Both the position numbers and the translations under genes were made by a program. DNA of 64,000 nucleotides. It comes from Tupaia tana (taxonomy: Eukaryota > Chordata > Mammalia > Scandentia > Tupaiidae). The notes below the pieces were generated by a model. The model ran no database searches. It saw only the letters and a list, made by a program, of their open reading frames with translations, and was not told the origin of the DNA. The stretch lies in assembly GCA_026018925.1 (NCBI GenBank), contig JAKSZU010000002.1, positions 49,713,337-49,777,336 of the forward strand, written 5' to 3'. How positions within the stretch are numbered: the first letter of the stretch is position 1; every line of letters begins with the position of its first letter. Positions 56,641 to 64,000 of the stretch are shown piece after piece.

Positions 56641-56903
56641 TTTTTTTTTTTTTTCCAGAGCTTTTTGCCTTAGGGTGCATGCGCTCACCAGAGGGAGGCA
56701 GAGACAGTGAGAGGGAAAGTGAGAAATCATCCCCTGGGGGGAGGGCCATGCCACAATCCTGTCTCCTCCATTTTCCTCCCAGGATCTTGGGCATGCACGC
56801 ATACATGCCCGGTGTGAGTTTCAAGCCACTGGATTCAAGACTCGAATCGTGGTCGGCCATGTGATAGTCCAGTGATATAAGTGCTATGTCATCTGCTGGC
56901 CTC
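56641..56903 (-). mobile_element. tRNA-derived SINE-L copy
   Basis: Minus full-length copy. Duplication tgaaattaagatattctt (56623-56640) versus tgaaactaagatattctt (56904-56921), 18 bp with one change. Confidence 0.95.
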
Positions 56904-56921
56904 TGAAACTAAGATATTCTT

Positions 56922-57424
56922 ATTGGTACCCTTGAAATTACAGAAGAGATTGTCTTCCACTTCACCTACGTGGAAAGCTAATCTCATACATGTCCTGTTA
57001 TTATGCCTCCCTCCTCAGAAAAGGGGAGGTTGGTAAGTACATGCTTGCTAGTGGGTAGGAAACTGCTTTCAGAGATCCTGGTATTACTGGATGTCTCATC
57101 ATTTCATGTTTAAGTAGCACTCATGTCTGGAAGTTCAGATGGAGTGTTCACAGCAGAACCACATCTCCTAGTCATAAAGAAGTAAAGTCTTGTGCTGTGG
57201 ACCGTTAACTTTTTGTAAAAAGAATCAATCAGCAAATATTGATTAATACTTCAACTGTCTCATCAAAGGCATTTCAACCTTTCTGATTCCTTTTTCTTTG
57301 TCCATTGGCATGTCAGTGAGCAGTATATTTTATAAGTAGCAGCATCTGTGACAGCTTTTAGCCCTTTCATGAGAGAAGTCTGTGTAGGTAGTGTGTAGGC
57401 TCACATGCTTAGAAAAAAATAAAA
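56922..57424. other. Intron 3, unassigned
   Basis: No exon or named repeat recognised. Confidence 0.5.
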
Positions 57425-57503
57425 CATGGTATCTAATGTTTAGTGGTCAAAAGCTTGGACTCTGGAATCACATGGCCTGGTCTTCATCTAGGCTTTGTAT
57501 GTA

Positions 57504-57580
57504 TTGGGTCATTGGAAAAGTCATGACGTGTTTTTCTGTTTTCTATGTAAAAATACTTCATGACTTTTCCAACAACCCAA
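57504..57580 (+). mobile_element. Mariner-like MITE, complete
   Basis: 77 bp with long inverted ends: ttgggtcattggaaaagtca at the left; at the right, tgacttttccaacaaccca, its near complement. It is preceded by TA at 57502-57503, the usual mariner target. It has no coding capacity. Confidence 0.85.
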
Positions 57581-57608
57581 CACTTGCTGTGTGATTTGGA
57601 GCAAACTA

Positions 57609-57949
57609 CTGGGTTGTTGGAAAAGTCCTGACATATTTTTTTCTTTCTTTTTAAAGAGAGACTTTTGCTATAGGGTGCGTGCATTTGCCAGAGAAACAGA
57701 AAGCTAGAAGTCACCTCCCAGGGGGAAGGCCATGCCTCAATCCCTTCTCCCTTGTTCACTTCTCAGGATTTGGGGAATGCAGGCACACACACCTGGTGTT
57801 AGTTTTAAGCCTCCAGGTCCTGGACTTGAACTGCAGTCGACTACATGGGAGTTCAGTTACATAACCGTTATGCCATCTGTTGGTCCCATGACATATTTTT
57901 CTTATGCTTTTCTATGCAAAACTGTGTTATGACTTTTTCAACAACCTTA
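57609..57949 (+). mobile_element. Second mariner-like MITE, split by a SINE-L
   Basis: The left part is gggttgttggaaaagtcctg with 'acatattttt'; the right part is 'tctatgcaaaactgtg' to 'gactttttcaacaacctta'. The same family as 57504-57580. The SINE-L at 57645-57887 lies inside it. Confidence 0.85.
57645..57887 (-). mobile_element. tRNA-derived SINE-L copy inside a MITE
   Basis: Minus copy with CT block and 3' end shortened. Host word tgacatattttt on both sides (about 57629 and 57889). Confidence 0.93.
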
Positions 57950-58045
57950 ATTAACCTTAAAACTCACTTTCTCAACATGTATAATAGGGATGATGTTAGT
58001 ACTTCACATGGTTGTTGGTAGTTGTCATTAAGATTAAATGATGTT

Positions 58046-58317
58046 GGGACCAGCAGTTAGCGTAATGGCTATGTCGCTGAACTCCCATGTAGCTGGCCAC
58101 GGTTCGAGTCCTGGACCTGGTGGCTTGAACTCACACTGGGCATGTGTGTGTGCATGCCCAAGATCCCGAGAGGAGCATGGAGGAGAAGGGATTGCGGCGT
58201 GGCCCTCCCCCCGGGGGGTGATTTCTCACTTTCTGTCTCTCTGTCTCTCTCTGTCTTTCTGGCGAGTGCACATACCCTATAGTGAAAACCTCTAAAAAAT
58301 AAAAACAAAACAAAAAA
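58046..58317 (+). mobile_element. tRNA-derived SINE-L copy inside the MIR
   Basis: Near-consensus copy. Perfect duplication agattaaatgatgtt at 58031-58045 and 58318-58332. Confidence 0.97.
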
Positions 58318-58547
58318 AGATTAAATGATGTTTAGATGAGTTATACTCTGTCCTGGTACCTGCTAAGTACAGAATCAAGGTTAGTTATGATTATTTTCCT
58401 TTCGATTCAATGATCTTTGTTTCCTTTGGGTCTCCTTGGGTGTTCACTTCTGGAACACAGGGAATTGTATAGAAGGTCTCTGTAGGGACTTTTATCTTGG
58501 ATTATTTTAAGGTCTTTGGAATTGAATTATTTCAGGAAGTTACTACT

Positions 58548-58713
58548 GGGGCCAGCAGGTGGCACGGTAGTTAAGGCACTGGATTCCCACATGACTGACC
58601 GCCTTTGAGTCCTGTACCTGGCAGCTTGCTTTCTCACTTTGCTTCTCTCCCTCTCTGGTCAAATTTAAAAAATAATGATAATAAATAAAATTAAGCAAAT
58701 AATTCTTAAAAAA
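58548..58713 (+). mobile_element. SINE-S copy
   Basis: Head ggggccagcaggtggcacgg, 'gcttgctttctcac', 'ctctggtcaaattt' and AT-rich tail. The flanks ggaagttactact and agaagctattact are the likely duplication. Confidence 0.94.
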
Positions 58714-59780
58714 GAGAAGCTATTACTTTCCTTGTAGAAGACCTGCAACAAGGGCACACTCTAACCTTAATTTCTAGCCTGTTTTCCACGCCAGATCTTT
58801 ATTCTGTTCTTAGAGATAGGTGCTCCAGTAAGTGGGTTGACACAGTCCTGTCCAAGCCATGCTTGCACTTCATGGTGTGGAGAACACAGGAATCCCTTCC
58901 GACCGCCTTGCAACTTTTCTCAAATATCATTGAGGTTTTAAGATGATTATTTAGATGTGTGCATTCTAGGAACTGTTGGAGGAGATAAATGTCACTAGCA
59001 AATACTTTCAGAAATTTTCTTTAGTCTTGGGCTTCCATTAAAGATATGAAAGGGGTGGTAAATCGGCATTTTAATTGCTTGGGGTTCAGTAAGGTCCTCC
59101 TGATTTTCTTGGGCTATGGTCAGGTAGTGTTTGGGTTTATAGATGATTTGAGTACCCAAAGATCATCACTGACCAATGGCCATCCTTATTTTGAAAAATC
59201 ATCAGATAAGGCAGTTTCTCAAACAGCTTTCTGCAGAACATTCCCAAAATGCTTGATCTCATATTTCTCCGCCTGTAATAAATAAATACAATTTTGATCT
59301 TACCTCAGAGTAATTAATCTCAACTTCCCCTTCTGGGATATTAAATAGAAGAATGTTACATAACTCTTTGAACATCAGACTGGAAAGAAAATGCCCCAAA
59401 CATTCTGTTTAATTAAATCCTGAAGAGGTGGTGCAAAGTTTTCATGATTAATTGAAACATACATATTTTGACTGCTGCATATTTATACAGTATGATATTA
59501 TCATATGAAAAATTTATCGTGTTATACATACCATTCATTTCGGGAATATGATCTAATGTGAACATCGTGTGTTGTTTATTGCATTGTTCATTACGAAAAA
59601 CACTGGCTGTAAGATCAGGTAATATAAAGATATGTTAAGTGAATCTTCTTCAAGGTAATCACAGGTCTTTAATGGCACAGAGCTTTTGCCTACGTAAAAG
59701 ATAGAAAGTCAGGTTTTCCCTCGATTGAAAAAAATTCTATGTATTCTTTTATTTATCTCATTATTTAACGTTTATTTATT
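58714..59780. other. Intron 3, unassigned
   Basis: No exon or named repeat recognised; AT-rich from 59300. Confidence 0.5.
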
Positions 59781-59782
59781 TT

Positions 59783-59979
59783 GAGAGAAAGAGAGAGACA
59801 GCACCCCCAACAGGATCTTGACACTGCAATATACCAACAGCCTCAGCTAGCCCTGGATCACGGGCACATGCAGGTCTAGGGTACTCAGGGAGGTATCTGG
59901 ATGCCAACTGGAAACCTTCCCATCTGGGTAAGTCCAATAGAGCATCACGTTTGACCACTGTGTCACTGCCTGGCTCCAG
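59783..59979 (-). mobile_element. SINE-E copy
   Basis: Minus orientation: 'gcacccccaacaggatc', 'atcacgggcacatgcagg', 'cagggaggtatctgg' and 'ccactgtgtcactgcctgg'. Same plan as 18780-18969. Confidence 0.75.
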
Positions 59980-62167
59980 AAATATTTTTAAACAAAAGTT
60001 AGAGCAGATCAAGTCAGAAAATACAAAGTCCTGGGATCTTCTATTTTGCCAGTTTTAAAACCTGACCATCCAGAATTTCAGGTAAACAAATATGTGGTTT
60101 TTGAAGTGAACTGATCCCTTTGTCTTTCAACACTTAAGAAACGTTCATTTTTCTAGGGGGTGCAGTCAGACTGTTTAAGATGGAGGTACCATCTCATGTC
60201 TGGTGGCAGAATTTTAAGTTATATTTTGGCTGCCAAAATTAATTTAGATTGTCACAGTTCGTTTTCAGTTTCTTAAATATAGTATTAATATAAATGACTT
60301 TTATGAGTCTAGAGTACCTAAGATATTGGAAAATAATTTTTGAATTTTTGGGATAACCTGCTTATCAGACTCTCCTTTGGGTCATTAGATGTTGATAACA
60401 GTTTGATGACAGAAAAGAAGATGTCTGATGGAAGTTTTCCAAAGTGTTTGCCTTCATGAAATAGAATTTTATGAAAAATGGATGGGAATACTGATTTTTT
60501 AACAGGACAGATGCTACCCACCATTCTAAGAGTTTTCCAACTGCCAAATACAAAAGGGTCCAATTTCTTTTGTCTCATCTTCTCATATTGTTACTTGGTA
60601 GTTGTAGTAAGAATGAATTATGAAAATAATGTGTTTTCAAAGTCTACTTTGTTCTTTCTTTGTTAGGTCTATTGTAAGAAAGTATCTCTGTAAAACATGG
60701 CAAGCAGGTCTGTCTGCTGATGACGGAGTGAAGCATGAGCAAGCTCCCAGGAGCCACCTTTTTGTCCCAAGCACCGTTCCTCCCTAGCGTAGAGTCTAAG
60801 GGCCCGACTTGCTGTCATTTCACCCTCTGTTATTCCTCCTCTCAGCTTTAGTTCATCGCAGTTAAAGATCTAAGACTAAAAAAAAAAAAAATTCTTACTT
60901 TTCCCCCTCCAAAACCAGACTATTTACAGGAAGAAGCAACGAGAGGAGCTGATGCATGTTTTAAAATGGCTCCTTGGAAAGTGGATCTTCTTATTAAACT
61001 GTTGGGCCAAATGATTTCCCCTGTTAAAAAATGTTTTCCTTACAGATGTCACCAGAATCAAGCTTATTGCCTTTGGATCATTTGTGAGAATTCTGATGTA
61101 TCATTTTCTTTTTCAGGAATTTAAGATTTTAAAGCATCTTTTGAGTTGGGAAACATAGAAACTATTAGTGATAGTTTAGTAATAATAGATGATTGTTTTT
61201 AAATATGCTACGTATAGTCTAATTTAAAAAAACTTCTCCATACTCTAAGGTAAATTAGAGAGCTTTGTTAGTTTTCCTGCAAGGTAAAATGTCTATAACT
61301 AGATAGATACACTATTAGAAATCATATAAAATATAAATAAACACTTTCTTTGAATAGACCAAAGTATTCAATGTAATAATTGCCATTTGAATTCATATTA
61401 CAACTCCATGTAAAGGAAGTTATGTTATTAGAAATATTTGACTATCAGCAAAGGTTATTTTTTTACACTGTCTCATTTGATAATTAACCAAAGATTGCTA
61501 TGTATAATTTGTGAAATAGGAAAGGTCATTACAATGGCAGTATTTATTCCATTAAGGTAAATACAATGCTGCACGTAGGTCTGAGCGATGGTCCTCAGGG
61601 GGAAGAACGCTGTATCACTGCACTACAAATTAGTTTGCTTCTAATTTTGCAGGCTGATGGACACACGGCCTCAAACCAAATCTTTTCCCTGGAAATGGAA
61701 TGATTGCATGACAGACTCTATGAACCATGAATATGTCAACAACTCATGGGCCAGGCCTTACTAGCAATTAGTCTTTGGGGGATTTATTCAGAAATCAGAC
61801 AACACTGTACCAGAACTTGTTGGGGATTTTGTGATTACCATTCACGTTTGGAGCATGAGTCTGGGTTAGTAGAAAAAAAAATCCATACAGGAAGAAGAAG
61901 AGATGTAGTCATTTGTGGTCACATCAGTCACACACATTCATTATCTGTTGGGAAGACAGAGAAAACTCCAGAAATATCAGAAGTCCCTGGGAGGCAGCAA
62001 AGGAATATTTCTTAGGCTTCTATCTAAAATTTCCTTTTATTTCCCTCCAAAGAATAAGATGATCAATGTTTCCCAATGTTTAGTCATTTGAATATCACCA
62101 TCACAATTTTTGTTATAGTATCATACTACCTGCACTATGATTTACTGATGTATTTAAATTTTTTTTC
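59980..62167. other. Intron 3, unassigned
   Basis: More than 2 kb with no SINE, LINE or exon that I can recognise. Confidence 0.5.
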
Positions 62168-62323
62168 TAAAGAATTATTAGTTTAATTGTATTTATTCCT
62201 CTTCTTTGATTTGACCAGAAAGAGAGAGAGAGACAGAGAAAGCAAGCCACCAGGTCCAGGACTCGAATTGCTATTGGCCATGTGGGAGTCTAATGCCTTA
62301 ACCACCACACTACTTGCTGGCTC
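62168..62323 (-). mobile_element. SINE-S copy
   Basis: Minus orientation from 'gatttgaccagaaagag' to 'ctacttgctggctc'. Confidence 0.93.
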
Positions 62324-63078
62324 TCACTGAATGTATTTTATTAACTCACTTCAAAAGCTTATTTTTGTTGTAAGCAGTCATATTTATGATATTTTGGACT
62401 TGTGTTACTCAAATTTGTTTTTTTTTTCCTTATACAAAGGGAAAAAATACAGTATTTTAAATAGTGGAAATATTTGCATGCTATCTAAAATCATTCTGAG
62501 CATACCTGTGACGTGGGTGACAAACTGTCCAGAATCTGAGAGGGTATGATCCATCACCCCTGTTACCATCCCTCTATCCAGGGACCGTGAACAGCGTCAC
62601 GTGGAGGAGAATTTAAACCAGGCCCGCGTCTCCCTGAGGACACCAGTGCTGAAGGCTGCATTATAGGAGAATGTTTAGTGAGCCAGGCTTTCCCTTTCCA
62701 TTGCTGGGATCTGGCCACTTACATCCTTGCTTTTTGGACTAAACACATGGTTTAGGAATCATTATATTGCAAGAGTACCATAGCCCACATAATTGAACAG
62801 TAATAGGGATCACGCCATGGTTAGTCCTGCCCCTGACTGTTAAGAGGACATCACATTTGGAGGTAGCACCTGAAAATTGTCCCACACAATGAGGGTCTTG
62901 AAGGCTTTCAGCAGGACTTTTGAGCAAGTGGGTTATTTTACAGACTTCATTCGTATTGGGACAGTTTAACCAGGCAGATGAAGCAGTTTTACCAGGCTAT
63001 GAAGCCCTAGGAAACTTGTGGCTCTGCAGTTGTGCTCTGGCTTTAAAGTAAATGTCTTTGAAAACATAGGAAGAGAAG
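62324..63078. other. Late intron 3, unassigned
   Basis: No exon or named repeat recognised. Confidence 0.5.
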
Positions 63079-63081
63079 GGG

Positions 63082-63136
<55 letters not shown>
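63079..63136 (+). repeat. GA microsatellite upstream of SOBP exon 4
   Basis: About 26 uninterrupted GA units after a G run, 183 nt before the exon 4 acceptor. It is purine-rich in the transcript. Confidence 0.97.
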
Positions 63137-63137
<1 letters not shown>

Positions 63138-63318
63138 CTGAGGCCTCTCCCAACACCTCCCTGTTCTGACCCCTGCCAGTTGCTGTCTGTCCTCAGAAAA
63201 TGGTGAGGTCCAGAAAGTGAGATCAGACCTCAGTAGCTCTGTCAGGGTCAGGGTGTGTCTTAAGTTTGAAGGGATGTTTGCTTCTGATATGAACATTTTT
63301 CTTATACTTTTATTATAG

Positions 63319-63470
63319 AAGATGATGTGTCAAATGTACAAATAATGTGTGCCTGGTGCCAGAAAGTGGGAATCAAGCGCTATTCCCTGAGTATGGGAAG
63401 TGAGGTGAAAAGCTTCTGCAGCGAGAAGTGCTTTGCAGCCTGCCGACGAGCCTACTTCAAGAGAAATAAG
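63319..63470 (+). CDS. SOBP: SOBP coding exon 4, residues 141-191, first FCS-type zinc finger
   Basis: The acceptor is tttattatag and the donor is gtaaga. The exon encodes [10 protein letters not shown] and then a zinc-binding module with Cys151-x2-Cys154, Cys174-x3-Cys178 and Cys182. It contains the FCS signature Phe173-Cys174-Ser175 and ends in a basic tail KRNK. FCS-type fingers occur in Polycomb proteins, L3MBTL proteins and SOBP, where they bind nucleic acid or protein partners. The exon is 152 nt and ends in phase 0. All expected cysteines are present, so the finger looks intact. The next exon lies beyond the window. Confidence 0.97.
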
Positions 63471-64000
63471 GTAAGAGCGCTGGACAGAGACGTGGCCCAT
63501 GCCAGCCTCAGCAGACCTTGTGCGCATGTGCCTCGTAGCTTCTAGCGGAAAACACTGCGCACCCTTTACTTTCTTACTTTTACCCTTTCTGTTGTGTCTG
63601 TTCTCCTTCTCTGTGATGCTTACCCTTTTGGAATAAGGAATCACCTTCTAAGATGTTTCTCTTGGCTTGGTATCTGAATTCTGAGAGGGTGAATGAGTCT
63701 GATGAGGCCATGGTGATCACAGCTGGTACCCTAATCTACAGTGCCTTTCCAGCAGTGAAGTGTTCAGACCAGAGTCCACAAAAGATAAGTGATAGGGACT
63801 TCTTACAAAAGCCAAGGAACTAGTCACAGAAGCATGGCCAGAAAGCATTAGTCCACTCAGTTTAATTCGTGTTCCCAGTGGGAATATTGCTATTGCTCTT
63901 TCCAAAACCTGACCCACAAATTCCAGGCAAGAAAAATGTCAAGTCTCTCTTGACATCTTATGTTACCGTTGACTGATACTGAGAAAAGGTGGAATTATGA
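63471..64000. other. Start of intron 4
   Basis: Follows the gtaaga donor of exon 4. No exon or named repeat recognised before the window ends. Confidence 0.8.

Larger units (their letters stand above)
57425..58410 (+). mobile_element. MIR fossil broken by four later insertions
   Basis: The MIR order is visible in pieces: 'tggactctggaatcacatgg' (57458), 'cttgctgtgtgatttggagc' (about 57583), 'ctcactttctcaacatgta' (57962), 'agattaaatgatgtt' (58031 and 58318) and 'gtacctgctaagtac' (58356). Between the pieces lie two MITEs and two SINE-L copies. Confidence 0.85.

Noticed and set aside
56349..56864. A 171-codon frame
   Set aside because: It is composed of a GT run, a SINE-O and a SINE-L.

Overview
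This is a piece of nuclear genome from a placental mammal. It carries the 5' part of one protein-coding gene, SOBP (sine oculis-binding protein homolog), on the + strand, embedded in intron and flanking DNA full of retroposons. Four coding exons with consensus splice sites join into one open reading frame of 191 codons. The protein begins [10 protein letters not shown], runs through conserved SOBP sequence, and ends in the first FCS-type zinc finger. The gene continues past the right edge; full-length SOBP is about 870 residues.

Organism: the dominant SINEs are tRNA-derived and lineage-specific. I see no recognisable Alu or B1/B2 families, no rabbit C-SINE, no carnivore CAN, no ruminant Bov and no equid ERE. 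One degraded 7SL-related SINE (1531-1700) points to Euarchontoglires. With primates, rodents, lagomorphs and tree shrews disfavoured by their own SINEs, a colugo (Dermoptera) is my best guess, but it is not proven. Eutherian-wide fossils (MIR, L2, MLT1, MER20-like, MER2-like, L1M-type) are present as expected.

Layout: 1-11.1 kb is intergenic DNA with SINEs, MIR and L2. 11.15-13.8 kb is a CpG island holding the promoter, a GC-rich 5' leader with trinucleotide tracts and two upstream ORFs, coding exon 1 (12873-12968) and the start of intron 1. Intron 1 (12969-27893) is almost free of young SINEs until about 20.6 kb, then SINE-rich. Exon 2 is 27894-28032, intron 2 is 28033-31224, and exon 3 is 31225-31410. 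Intron 3 (31411-63318, about 32 kb) is crowded with SINEs, an L1 ORF2 fossil (about 41.2-45.3 kb), an L1 3' end (about 48.98-49.71 kb) and DNA-transposon fossils. Exon 4 is 63319-63470, followed by intron 4.

Mobile elements: I name the SINE groups for this report only. SINE-L (about 30 copies) is 250-280 bp: a tRNA-like head with A and B boxes, a unique body, a CT-rich stretch, a 'ccctatagc' motif and an A tail. SINE-S (about 18) has the same head, lacks most of the body, and ends in 'tctctggtcaaatt' plus a TAAA-rich tail. SINE-O is older and related to L. SINE-E and SINE-G have two copies each. Many insertions have clear target-site duplications, and several are nested.

I found no undescribed gene system. 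The most unusual items are a tailless truncated SINE, repeated insertions at identical target sites, a five-layer nest of repeats in one MIR, a 67-bp duplication around a SINE, and a poly-alanine upstream ORF in the SOBP leader.
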